From the NCBI GenBank assembly GCA_037693485.1, contig CM075352.1, positions 63,924,001 to 63,988,000 on the forward strand: a DNA stretch of 64,000 nucleotides, read 5' to 3'. Positions 33,267-43,687 of the stretch are shown one piece after another. The stretch comes from Kitagawia praeruptora (Eukaryota; Streptophyta; Magnoliopsida; Apiales; Apiaceae). Within the stretch, counting starts at the first letter, position 1; every line of letters starts with the position of its first letter. The notes below the pieces were generated by a model, which was not told the origin of the DNA, ran no database searches, and was given only the letters and a program-made list of their open reading frames with translations. A program made the translations under genes and the position numbers.

Positions 33267-34190
33267 TTACCAAGTTACAAATTACAACCATTACAAAGTC
33301 CCTCTGCGGACAATTACACAAGTTACACATTGCAAATATTACACAGTCCCTCTGCGGACATTTACACAAGTTACAAATTACAACCATTACAAAGTCCCTC
33401 TGCGGACAATTACACAAGTTACACATGGCAAATATTACACAGTCCCTCTGCGGACATTTACACAAGTTACAAATTACAACCATTACAAAGTCCCTCTGCG
33501 GACAATTACACAAGTTACACATGGCAAATATTACACAGTCCCTCTGCGGACATTTACACAAATTACAAATTGCAACCATTACACAGTCCCTCTGCGGACA
33601 TTTACACAAATTACAAATTGCAACCATTACACAGTCCCTCTGCGGACATTTACACAAGTTACAAATTACAACCATTACACAGTCCCTCTGCGGACATTTA
33701 CACAAATTACAAATTGCAACCATTACACAGTCCCTCTGCGGACATTTACACAAGTTACAAATTACAACCATTACACAGTCCCTCTGCGGACATTTACACA
33801 AGTTACAAATTACAACCATTACACAGTCCCTCTGCGGACATTTACACAAGTTACAAATTACAACCATTACACAGTCCCTCTGCGGACATTTACACAAGTT
33901 ACAAATTACAACCATTACACAGTCCCTCTGCGGACATTTACACAAGTTACAAATTACAACCATTACAAAGTCCCTCTGCGGACAATTACACAAGTTACAC
34001 ATGGCAAATATTACACAGTCCCTCTGCGGACATTTACACAAGTTACAAATTACAACCATTACACAGTCCCTCTGCGGACATTTACACAAGTTACAAATTA
34101 CAACCATTACAAAGTCCCTCTGCGGACACTTACACAAGTTACACATGGCAAATATTACAAAGTCCCTCTGCGGACCATTACACAATTACA
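33267..34190 (+). repeat. 48-bp minisatellite, 19 copies, in the gypsy 3' region
   Basis: The word CCCTCTGCGGAC recurs exactly every 48 bp from 33300 to 34164 (19 copies). Two or three unit variants are interspersed: AATTACAACCATTAC, TTGCAACCATTAC and CATGGCAAATATTAC types. Because 48 is divisible by 3 and the unit lacks stops, three forward frames and one reverse frame stay open for more than 300 codons. Tandem repeats in this position are a known feature of Tat elements and can seed satellite DNA. Confidence 0.95.
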
Positions 34191-34719
34191 AATCCCAATT
34201 CTACACAATTCGTCTACGGACAGTTCCCGCAAACAATGTTTACAGACGTTACTAAGGGCGTCGACGGACAACTACCGACTTACAGTGAAAGATTTTGTAA
34301 AGATATCAACATCTTACAAGTTTTGCAAACAAAAGACGGAATCTTACAGAAGTTACAAAAATGGTTTGTTACAGCCAATTGACAAGAAAATATCAAGGCA
34401 TAAGTACTCGATACTTCAAGGAAGAGTTAAGTCCCCTAAACGGGCATAAAGACAGCTATGAATTTCAGTTTACAACTCTTGACAAAAGAACAATAAAGCA
34501 CCCTTGACGGGCACTTATTACGGCAAAAAACCCGCCAAGAGACGCGCAATACAAACAATCTACAACGGAATATTTACATAAATATGAAGGCAATACGACT
34601 CAGAGCGGAACAAAAACGGAAAACAACTGAAGGCAAAAGAGAAATAAATATTTTATTCATAAATTTTTATTACAAGCATGTGATTACAAGGATCATAGAC
34701 TCCTACATCTAAGAATCCT
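34191..34719 (+). other. Gypsy 3' region after the minisatellite
   Basis: Decaying repeat-like words (GTCTACGGACAG, GGGCGTCGACGGAC) and no ORF of note; non-coding spacer before the antisense ORFs. Confidence 0.5.
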
Positions 34720-35031
34720 TCATGCTTGGGGAGCTTTGCCTTTAGCGTCTGCGCCCTTCTTTGAGCTTTCACCCTGAGGAGGAGCGCGGAAACGGAAATC
34801 AATTATTTCCGTCGCCGGCTTATCTTTTGCTTCTTTAACAGCACGGGCAGCAGCGGCCTTCCGAGCAGCCTTACGGCATTCCTCGGCATTATAAGCATCG
34901 CCCTCCTCTTCCCAGATGTTTGCCCAAGCTCTCCAACTGGCTTCTGTATACTCTGACATAGCCAGTTCACGTCCCCATGGAAATGGGGTAAAGTCGTCAT
35001 TCATATCAGAAATTGCAAGCTTCTTCGACAT
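34720..35031 (-). CDS. Small antisense ORF in gypsy element (103 aa)
   Basis: No function recognised. The protein starts MSKKLAISDMNDDFTPFPWG at 35031, has a Trp/Glu-rich middle (SWRAWANIWEEEGDAYNAEE) and an Ala/Lys-rich basic tail ending GKAPQA. It lies antisense to gag-pol. A TATAAATA box at 35104-35097 stands 66 nt before the ATG, so it looks like a transcription unit of its own, separate from the larger antisense gene at 35469-38626. The frame is open further upstream (from 35094) but that would precede the likely transcription start. It may encode an element-specific accessory protein or be a remnant. Confidence 0.55.
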   Translation of the reverse strand: MSKKLAISDMNDDFTPFPWGRELAMSEYTEASWRAWANIWEEEGDAYNAEECRKAARKAAAARAVKEAKDKPATEIIDFRFRAPPQGESSKKGADAKGKAPQA

Positions 35032-35096
35032 AGGGAACAAGAGGTTTTCAAAGAAAATTTGGAGAAGGAATGATCTACATATACAAGCAACCAACC

Positions 35097-35104
35097 TATT
35101 TATA
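35097..35104 (-). promoter_or_regulatory. TATA box for small antisense ORF
   Basis: The minus strand reads CCCTATAAATAGG, 66 nt upstream of the ATG at 35031; textbook spacing allowing a leader of about 35 nt. Confidence 0.55.
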
Positions 35105-35468
35105 GGGAGGTAAAAAGAAGAGAGAGGAGGATGAAATCATCTCCAGTCAAATAATTACAGTTCCCATGCAGACTGAAGTAAAAGCCCAGTCAAAATTCTT
35201 TTGACTCCAATGCAATATTAAATGCTGAAAACAAACTCCCACAGTCAAATTTTCAAAGTCAAGGTAACCATTTTCCCACACCTATTTACTACATACTTTG
35301 ACACAAAAATACAAACACACATCCAGTTATGGTTCGCAACAAAAATACCGAATTCACAAACACAAAAATTATCAACACGAAATGTTTCACAATCGCACAG
35401 CGGACACACCCGCAGAGAGATTCCAAAACAGGTCCAACAAAAGTTCTTAGCTAGTTACAAAAAATAAT

Positions 35469-38400
35469 CTACGCCCAACGGGACGCGCTCAAGGGACCCT
35501 CTATGCCCCTAAGCGGTTCAGTATCTTCCTCTTCGCTATCATACGCACTGGCTATGGCACTAAGGGGTTCTATCGCAACATCAGCTTCGTCCGCCGTCCC
35601 AGTACCAATAGCAATATCCACTTGCTCCTTTTCAGTCTCGACAGGTTCAATAACGCTGTCCGCTTCAGGATTAATCTCAGTATGCACGGCTGCTATTATC
35701 GGCATTGGATTTGCACCTTCTATCACTAAAGGGCTCTCAACGGGCTTATCGCTATCCCTGACAACCATCTCCATATCAGCGGTCTCTCCACCCAAACCAA
35801 CAACGCCCATTTCAGCCTGGCACCCAACACTCTTCCTTTCAGTCTTCCCTAACCGGGCTTTCAGGGCTCTGGCTTTACGCTTTGATTTCTTCACTTTGGC
35901 CTTCAATCTTGCGATCTCGGTTCGTAATAGCCCAATCTCGGGCAGATTCTCAGCGGCCTCCTGCCGTTCTATAACAGCCTTGGCAGCCTCAGCCTTCACA
36001 ATTTCCGCAAACTCGGCACTACTTCGAAACTTCAAAATAGCATTGGCCTCTGTTGGACGAGAATCAAGATGAGCCTCAGCCTCTTCAGCACGTTCTTTCT
36101 CAAATTTCAGTAAGGTGCTCAAATTCTTCACCTGCTCAGACAAGCTAGCATTGGCAGCCTTAAGTTCTATCTTATCTTCCGCTAAAAACCGCCGCAGATC
36201 AGCACTATACTCATAGCTGGCTTTAAGGTCATTTCTCTCAATCTCGATTTCATGTAAGGCCCTGGCAGCGTTATTCTTCAAGTATTTCTCAGCGGACAGC
36301 TCTTCCTCCAACCTTTTCATCCTCTCTTTCAAGGCAAGATTGCTACCACGGTACATATTCCCACGAGCCATCAACCCGGTGTACATACATTGATTCTGCA
36401 AACACACAAAAAACATCCAACTTACAAACGAATGGATTCATATCAATTCTACAAAAATGTCTAAAGAACAAACACAAAGGACTTACCCGTGTAGCATATT
36501 TTTGGGACAAACGGCACATTCACTCCCAACTCAATTCATTCATCCTCACAAGATCATCATCGGTCATAGAATCAACGGAGAAGGTGTTGGGCCCAGATTT
36601 GAAAAGAAATCCATACCCTGGATGGGATCCAAGTTCTAGGTCATTTACCTCGTCATCACTACTTGTGTAGAAAACGATCTCCTCTTCACCGTTATCACCT
36701 TCATCCTCAGAACCATCCTCGGACTCACTCTCAGAAGCATCTTCACTATCACCTTCACGATAATCTTCATCTTCATCGTCGCTATCACCATCAACGGTAT
36801 CATTCTCAACAGGTTCCTCGATCACAACTTTCTCCGCAACAGCGGGCCCGACCACCTTAGTAGGCTCAATACGCCTTCGTTTAGAAGTACTGGCCTCAGC
36901 CACAATTTTCCTCTTCGAGCGACGTAAGTGTACATCAGGACTCTCAGTTGTGGTCACTTCGGTTGCTTTCAATACTGTCTCCTCCTCTCTAACAGCGGGC
37001 ATTTTCTCGCCGGGTTCAATACTCACCCTTACTTGGCCTGAGCCAGAAACAACCGAGACTGGTTTCAGCACTAAAGCAGGAATCTTACTCTGATTACCGG
37101 CCTCTTCAACTGCCAACCGAACATCAGAACCCTCACCAATAGCCCTACTGGTATGCGACACACTTGCCCGCCTGGCAACAGCACCATCACTTTCACTCTC
37201 AGAATCAATAGCAAAATCTCTATCAACAAATTGCTCATCTTCCCGCCTCTCAGCGGACCTCTCCATTTCATCTTCAACATCATACCCATCACCTTGGGCA
37301 TCTTGCAGGCTTGACTCCAAAGGAATATCCCTTCTCCGTGCAGATATATCACCCAGCAATTCCGAGAGAGAATCATCCTCAGAATATCTACCGTCTCCGG
37401 TTTCTTCTTGCTCAGATTCAGCATTACTAGCAGCCACCTCTTCCTCTGCAACAACGGGCTCCTCATGCTCGACTTGCTCCATGCGCCCTGCACCAGCACC
37501 TTGCCCTGAAAGGTCAAAGGCATCTATGATGTTTTCTGCCGCAAACATTCCGCGAACCCGCCTAGGCCTGGGCGGTTGAAGAAACATAAAATCATCATAC
37601 ATCTTAGCCTCTTGCTCTATAGACAAAGTGGGATGAGGCTCCAAATCCACTTTACGGGGATCCAACACTGCAAAGAAAACCACAACAAAACATCACATAC
37701 AGAACATTACAAGAAACCAAAAGACCAAGACACAACAAGGACTTACAACAATGTCTTCTTAAATCAATCGGGTCAATCAAATTACCCTCGGTCCATACCT
37801 CACCCAATGCCTTTACCAGTTTTACTAAAAAGTCTATCTCAACCTGGCTAAGACGGTTACGGTCCGTCTTGTAGGCACACTCCACTTTCCTCACAAAATT
37901 CTTGTGCCAAGCCAACTCCCCGCCACCAACTACCAGAAATTCTTCCTGCCAACCCGCCATGCCTTTAGGAAACACAAATGGGCGAAACCCATCCAGAGCT
38001 TTTCCAATACGAGTTTTCGACTTTACAAACTGCAGCTCATAAAAGGGTTTTGCACGGCTGGCTTTAACATCAAATAAACAGAAAAAAGCCCTAAATGTTG
38101 GCTGCTTGTTCAGCGCCTCGCAACTAGCTATAAACCAGTTAATAGCCCTTATTGAATTGGGAGACATCTGAGCTAACGGACAGCGGAAATACAATCGAAA
38201 GAGATCCATCAAGAACTTATGAGGTGGAAACCTTAAACCCGCCCTGAAATGACTTACGGGAATGCAGACAGAATCATCATCAAAACGATGATATAATTTC
38301 TCACCGGGTGCCGACCGTCTCCAGAAATACCCATCTTCAATTCGCAACATCCTTTCAACATACTCACCCCAGTCATCGGCTCTAAATGTACTGTCCTGTT

Positions 38401-38626
38401 GCAAATGAGCAAATTCGGCAAATTCAGCATCCATATCCGCCTTCGAATAAGGGGTTGGCACCACATTGGTCGCCCGCCATAGACTCTCGCAACTTTCAAA
38501 GTACTGATAGCGGTTTCTCGGCAACACAGTTGTATAACCCAGCTGACCAATGTCCGCCCAACGCCCATACATGTTTACTAGGGGCCTTCTCTCACCAGTA
38601 GCGGGATCAACAAATTCATCACCCAT
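35469..38626 (-). CDS. Antisense spliced gene carried by the gypsy element (extra ORF)
   Basis: Three coding exons, 38626-37747, 37667-36487 and 36395-35469 (880+1181+927 nt = 996 codons), joined by good splice sites (GTAAGTCC donors; TTTCTTTGCAG and TGTTTGCAG acceptors) with agreeing phase. Exon A has a globular domain (residues about 130-190: GLRFPPHKFLMDLFRLYF, then MSPNSIRAINWFIASCE). This resembles the plant 'putative gypsy-type transposon' domain (Transposase_28) found in extra ORFs of Tat elements; I recall this family and could not search it. Exon B is very acidic with basic NLS-like clusters (RRSKRK, SKRRR). Exon C is a long coiled coil (MKRLEEELSAEK onward). One in-frame TGA (36522-36520) interrupts exon B near its end, between NELSWE and MCRLSQKYATR. 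Function unknown. Confidence 0.75.
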
Positions 38627-39101
38627 CTGCAGACAAAAGCACAATTTTTCGGGTATTACAGCTACCAACAAAGATGGCCGTCACAGATGTCTGGTACACA
38701 CATATTTTTTCTACAATTTTCCATTCTAATCGAAACAAACATTTCATATTCTATTCCCTCCAGAAACAACAACCCTAGAATCAAAAACCCATATACACAA
38801 CACTTATGAATATATGCACATTTATATACAAAATACAAACACCTCATGAACAATACGAAATCATACACCTATTTTTACACAATTCAGGAAACGGATTGAA
38901 ACCACCAATACACCAATAACAAATACACAACCAACAATCACATATTACAAACCTTTACAGATTATACAATCATCTCACACTTACAAATATTCGAGACATG
39001 CAAACCAAGGATATAGACACAAAACCAAACATATATGAAGAGACAAATTGCATGATGAAAAGAAACAGAAATCACAAAAGAAAAATACAAAGAAAGCATA
39101 C

Positions 39102-39225
39102 CTCAAATCAGGAGTTTATATATGGCTTCAATGGCAGAAATACTTGACAAATCCATTACAAGGAGAGCAACGTACTCGAAGAAGACAAAGAAAATGGAGA
39201 GAAAATAGCAAAGAAAGACAGTAAA
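39102..39225 (-). other. Putative 5' UTR exon of the antisense gene
   Basis: A donor GAG|GTATGC (exon end 39102) pairs with the acceptor GTCTGCAG ending immediately before the ATG at 38626, giving a leader intron of about 475 bp. The 5' end is set roughly 30 nt from the TATA box. Inferred from signals only. Confidence 0.45.
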
Positions 39226-39254
39226 AAACCTTAACAATTGATACACAAACCCAT

Positions 39255-39262
39255 CTTTTATA
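39255..39262 (-). promoter_or_regulatory. TATA box for the antisense gene
   Basis: The minus strand reads CGCGTATAAAAGATGG; a strong TATA consensus about 630 nt before the ATG, consistent with a leader exon plus intron. Confidence 0.55.
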
Positions 39263-39640
39263 CGCGTGTGGCGCGTGTAATAAGGGTGTAAAAGTTGCAA
39301 AAATTTCGTGGATGGATAGGATTGGGCCACGTCACTCTTACAGCCGGTAGTAACTGCCTCGTTTCCAGCAAAAACTGTCCACTATGCATTAACTTCCCGC
39401 TCACTCATGACACATTACATCACAAAGGTACATTCTCTTTCCTCCCAAAGGTCATTTCTCATTAATACGAACTACAACTTATCATTTCACTTATTATTAA
39501 CATTTAATATTATTCCCTCATTTATTTCAAATTTCTCATTTATTACCAATTATTACATTTATTCACAAGCATTACAAAAACGTTTCAAATAACACACCCG
39601 TCAAGCACATTAAACCGTTGTCAAAAAATCACAAATTTTT

Positions 39641-39858
39641 ACAAATTTTTTCTAACTCCTAAGTGTTGTCCGCCAACACTTGGGGGGCATATTTTTACAA
39701 ATTTTTTCTAACTCCTAAGTGTTGTCCGCCAACACTTGGGGGGCATATTTTCACAAATTTTTTCTAACTCCTAAGTGTTGTCCGCCAACACTTGGGGGCC
39801 ATATTTTCACAAATTTTTTCTAACTCCTAAGTGTTGACCGCCAACACTTGGGGGGCAC
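39641..39858 (+). repeat. Four 56-bp tandem units with hairpin and G-tract
   Basis: Units begin at 39641, 39697, 39753 and 39809. Each contains AAGTGTTG-(5 nt)-CAACACTT, a perfect 8-bp stem, followed at once by GGGG(G/C)(G/C)CA. That tract resembles the true polypurine tract GGAGTGGGGGGCAA 90 bp further on. The last two units have small changes (GGGGCCAT; TTGACCGCC loop). Confidence 0.92.
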
Positions 39859-39938
39859 ACAAGGTATCATTTTCAAAAATTTTCTCAAAACAAACGGTAT
39901 CTTTACCTTCTCCTCCTCCTGTCCGCTAAACCGCACAG

Positions 39939-39954
39939 AAGGAGTGGGGGGCAA
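39939..39954 (+). other. Polypurine tract of gypsy element
   Basis: AAGGAGTGGGGGGCAA directly before the 3' LTR start at 39955. Confidence 0.85.
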
Positions 39955-40607
39955 TGATAGGTACCCGCTGTAAGCCTACAGCGGGCACCCGCTGTGAGCA
40001 ACCCGCCATCCGCTATTGCGCATCCACCTGTAACAAATACTCATTAATTACACATGTGTCATTTCATATTATCTTTACTAAAAGCAATCCACTTGAACAA
40101 ACAAATATCTTCACACAAATATATTTGCAAAATATCTTGTTACCTTGCTCACTAAGGCAGGGGACCATAAAGGCAACTAAGGGGACACAAAAGCATTCAA
40201 GCTATGACAAAAGCGGCTGTGCTAGAATCGAGGTATGTGGGAAAGGGACACTAATCACTGTTCCAATAGTGGCTCACTGTAGCTTTAACGGCATAACAAG
40301 TGGGTCACCAAGTGGGTGAACAGTTATTAGAAGACCTAGCCTATAAATACCCCCATTCTACACACAAGGTGATATATACATTTTCAATAGCACAAAATTT
40401 ACTACTCATTCTCTCCCTTTACACAGATACATTTTCACCCGTTTCGGTTATTATTATTTCGATTACTGATTCTCACACCGGAGGTGCTTGACGGCCACCA
40501 CCCCCGGGCGAGCATTATTTTGCAGATACCCAAACTCAGGTGAAGTACCCCCGAAACAGTGATCGGAACAGTGATCGGAAGCCATTAATCGACCGTGAGG
40601 ATTATCA
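39955..40607 (+). repeat. 3' LTR of gypsy element
   Basis: 653 bp, same ends as 26787-27439. Confidence 0.95.
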
Positions 40608-40717
40608 GTACCGAACAGGGGATTAATCGCCCTTTTTAGAACATTGCTTTAGCCAATGCAGGGGAAGCAACCATAAAAGAACACACACATTTGTGGATTA
40701 TTGAGTCACTTTTCTTG

Positions 40718-41780
40718 CGGGTGAAATGGCATTTTCGTCCCTCAACTGGAGCTCAACTTGCAATCAGGTCATCGAACTCAAAAAGCTTTCAAACGGGTCA
40801 TTAAACCTTTAAAAACTTTCAAACGGGTCACTAAAAACTTTCAAACGGGTCACTAAACCATTTCAATACAGGTCACTGCAGGTCTTGGTTACTCTCTCTC
40901 TCGGTTACTCTATCTCTCCATACACTCTCTCTGTCTCTCCATGTACTCCCTCATCTCCACACTATAACCCTCCTATCATTCATATTATCACGTAGTTTTC
41001 AATTCTTTACTCTTCTTTCATTCTCAAGTTGTCTTTTCTAACTAGAATTATAATTGTAGAGGAGAATTTCTACTTCCGGAATCAAGGAGTTAATGGGTTA
41101 TTGAAATCTTGATTTGCATGTTGAGTTATGGGTTTGTTTTGTGTTACAAGAAGGCTGGGGGTTTCGGTTGTAGCACCAACCTCGTGCTTGAGGGGCTGTT
41201 GAATCGAAACCGACTATGGGCAATGATCGAAAGTGAGCCATGGTCTTGGTTGAATGGCTTTGGTTTGGTTTGGTGTTATTAAAGTAGAGATATTGATTTT
41301 TATACTTTACTTAAGTTGCATGTATGAGTTTTACATGTGAAGTTTTATTGAGTTATGTATATGATTATATGGGTAAGATAACTGCTACTTGAGAGTTGGT
41401 TGGATGTGGATATGAGCTTGTTATTAAGGGGTTGTTTTGTTTAATTGTTATAAGTTGATTAGTTTGAATGTGTTATGATTTAAATTAAGTGTTGTTAATG
41501 ATTAATGGTTGATTCATGAGTATAATTGGGGCAGAGATTGATCAAGAATGGGGAGGGACTGTTGCAGGGGGAAATGAGTGTATATTATTGAGTTCGATGA
41601 CCTGATTGCAAGTTGAGCTCCAGTTCAGTGACGAATATGCCATTTCACCCTAAAGCAATAGGTCACTCAACTGGATATGAAAGTTTTTAATGGTTTAGTG
41701 ACCCGTTTGAAAGCTTTTTGAGTTCGATGACCTGATTACAAGTTGAGCTCCAGTTGAGGGACGAAAATGCCATTTCACCC
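40718..41780. mobile_element. Mutator-type MITE with long terminal inverted repeats
   Basis: Ends are inverted repeats of about 85 bp beginning GGGTGAAATGGCATTTTCGT, flanked by perfect 9-bp copies of CTTTTCTTG (40709-40717, 41781-41789), the Mutator signature. An extra copy of part of the right end lies inside at about 41591-41655, and GGGTCACTAAA words are repeated inside the left end. No transposase. The interior (40870-41590) has no recognisable gene and could be captured sequence. Confidence 0.85.
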
Positions 41781-42040
41781 CTTTTCTTGTCAACCATACT
41801 TGGTATCTGCATGAACAATGTAAGCTTAACTTGATCCAACTTAAACTAAATCTTGTCCAACTTCAGAGCAAGAATTTTAAATAACCATTTTTTTAAAGCT
41901 AAGCTAAATAACGAAAATTTTCATGTTTCATTCACTATAGCAATTTATCTATGGTGGATGGTCAATTGCAAACGTTTGCAAAATACTGTTACCGAGCATA
42001 CAGTTTCTCAGACGGTTGGGGTTTAAAAAAAAATTCCACC

Positions 42041-42065
42041 GTACCGCGGAAAGTTTCCGCGGTAC
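42041..42065. repeat. 25-bp perfect palindrome, copy 1
   Basis: GTACCGCGGAAA and its exact reverse complement around one central G. An identical copy lies at 42124. Confidence 0.95.
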
Positions 42066-42123
42066 GAGCCCTGTATCGCAGAAAATGCCCCCCTGTTTTC
42101 ACATAAAAAACAGTACTATACAC

Positions 42124-42148
42124 GTACCGCGGAAAGTTTCCGCGGTAC
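42124..42148. repeat. 25-bp perfect palindrome, copy 2
   Basis: Same 12+1+12 sequence as 42041-42065, 83 bp later. Confidence 0.95.
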
Positions 42149-42570
42149 GTCTTTCACAACATACGGTCAGCAACCGTTTGCACTGGACCGGGACCCTTTA
42201 TCTATTTGCAGTTAAAGAAAGCAGAAATGTGAAAGTAATGTGTATATATGTTGGACTTGGAAACCTTGATGCCCGATGGTTAATTACAGGTTGGCGATGA
42301 ACTTTCTAGTTTTATACGGCCAGGACTCGAGAGATTTGTAAAGCTCAAATGAAAAATTTTGGGCCAACTGTAACGGGCCCAAGGACTAATGGAATGGATG
42401 TTCTAGGCTCGCCTATTGTGTTTTTTTACTGGCCAGAAACTTACTGGGAGTGACTGGTGTAATGATTGAATTTTGAGACAACACACACGCTCGGTATATG
42501 TAATTTTAATTCTATCAAAGGATATTAGGTCTATCCAGTGTTGCATATTTCGAAAATCGGAATTATACGG

Positions 42571-43159
42571 TGTTAGATTAGGGGACTTACACAATTCGAG
42601 ATTCACAATCACCAATACAGAGCGCGCACACACCAATCAATAATTGACAAGATCAACCAAAGCGCGGTCAAACACTATTCAAGTATTACTTCTACTTCTA
42701 TCAACAATAAGTAAAAGCAAAACAAGAACACACACAATATTTGGCGTGGAAACACCCACGCCCCAAACTTGTATTATTAATCTTAACAATAATCAACAAT
42801 ACATCAAAACAATAACACCTTAACGGTGTCCCAACCCCTTGATACTTGAGCCAACAATGCTCAAGCATCTCCCAAACAATACTTAAGACTACATCTCTTA
42901 AGCTTTCACATTATCAAACAAATACAATATGACTATGTAAATATAGCCATCCAAAACTTAGCCACCAAGACTTACTATACTTGTTCTACAAGTCTTACCA
43001 TACTTGTTACAAGCCTTCCAATTCTTGGCACCCAATTTCCCAACTTAGTGATCAAGACATACCATATATAATAATTGTCTACACATACAATTATTATCTT
43101 ACCCATATATATCTTGGACCACCCAAATCCATAGCATCTTATTGGGTTGAAACCCAACA
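42571..43159 (-). repeat. 3' LTR of small LTR element
   Basis: 589 bp; minus strand begins TGTTGGGTTTCAACCC and ends CTAATCTAACA. Confidence 0.9.
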
Positions 43160-43687
43160 ATCCTCCCCTTCAACCCAATACCCACATCGGATTGAACGGT
43201 AACCCATCAAGCCATCGACGTCCATTCGCCAACGCCTCCCCTCGAACAAGAACCTCCTCTTGTTCTTCCAATCATTGAGTGTCGCTAAAACCCATATAGT
43301 GACCCTCCAAACCAAACCATCGTTCTTCACCATAACGATGTATCCATCTACAAAATCACGTGCATCAACCACCACGAGTGCTCTTCCACATGTTGAGTCA
43401 CCCGATCCTTGCTTTCACAATCCTTCGGTCTCCTGAAGAAAATCACTAGTATCATCCAAATAGTTCACCTGGTTGATCAAACCATTGAAGCAATTGCGAT
43501 GACCTCTTCCATCTTCTTCCATCTCGAGTCCGAACACAAGATTGATCCACGGTGCAAGCCAACCGCCAAACCGCACGTAACTTTGTCTCTACCCGCTTTA
43601 GCAGCAATCTCCTTGTCAGCAAATCCTTCTCGAACTTTCCCTCAACCTCTTCAATCACAAACCTAAACCTTGGCTCTTGATACCACT

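Larger units (their letters stand above)
26787..40607 (+). mobile_element. Ty3/gypsy retrotransposon, Tat lineage, 13.8 kb
   Basis: 653-bp LTRs (TGATAGG...ATTATCA), 5-bp target duplication GTACC (26782-26786, 40608-40612), PBS, gag-pol, long 3' region with tandem repeats and antisense ORFs, and polypurine tract. I count four LTR differences, so it is young. The dual RNase H region, modified gag knuckle and long 3' region with extra ORFs are all Tat-lineage traits. One in-frame stop in pol and one in the antisense gene suggest that this copy depends on others. Confidence 0.95.
26698..40646. mobile_element. hAT-type MITE split by the gypsy element
   Basis: With the gypsy element and one GTACC copy removed, 26698-26786 joins 40613-40646 to give an element of about 123 bp. 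Its ends are CAGTGTTGGG and AGAACATTG (imperfect inverted repeat CA(G/A)TGTT). It is flanked by perfect 8-bp copies of CTTTAGCC (26690-26697 and 40647-40654), the hAT signature. The interior is rich in CGATTAATCGG words. Confidence 0.65.
41790..42535. other. Intergenic with paired palindromes
   Basis: No gene supported; a 94-aa plus-strand frame at 42016 runs across the palindromes and has no motif. The 12-bp palindrome GCAAACGTTTGC lies near 41968. Confidence 0.5.

Noticed and set aside
33235..34449. Long open frames (404, 350, 332 aa forward, 307 aa reverse) across the 48-bp array
   Set aside because: Four overlapping frames in two directions are all open because the unit length is a multiple of 3 and lacks stops; low-complexity repeats, not evidence of a protein.
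35503..36072. 189-aa plus-strand frame in the gypsy 3' region
   Set aside because: Shadow of the antisense coiled-coil exon; Ser/Ala/Ile-biased translation without motifs.
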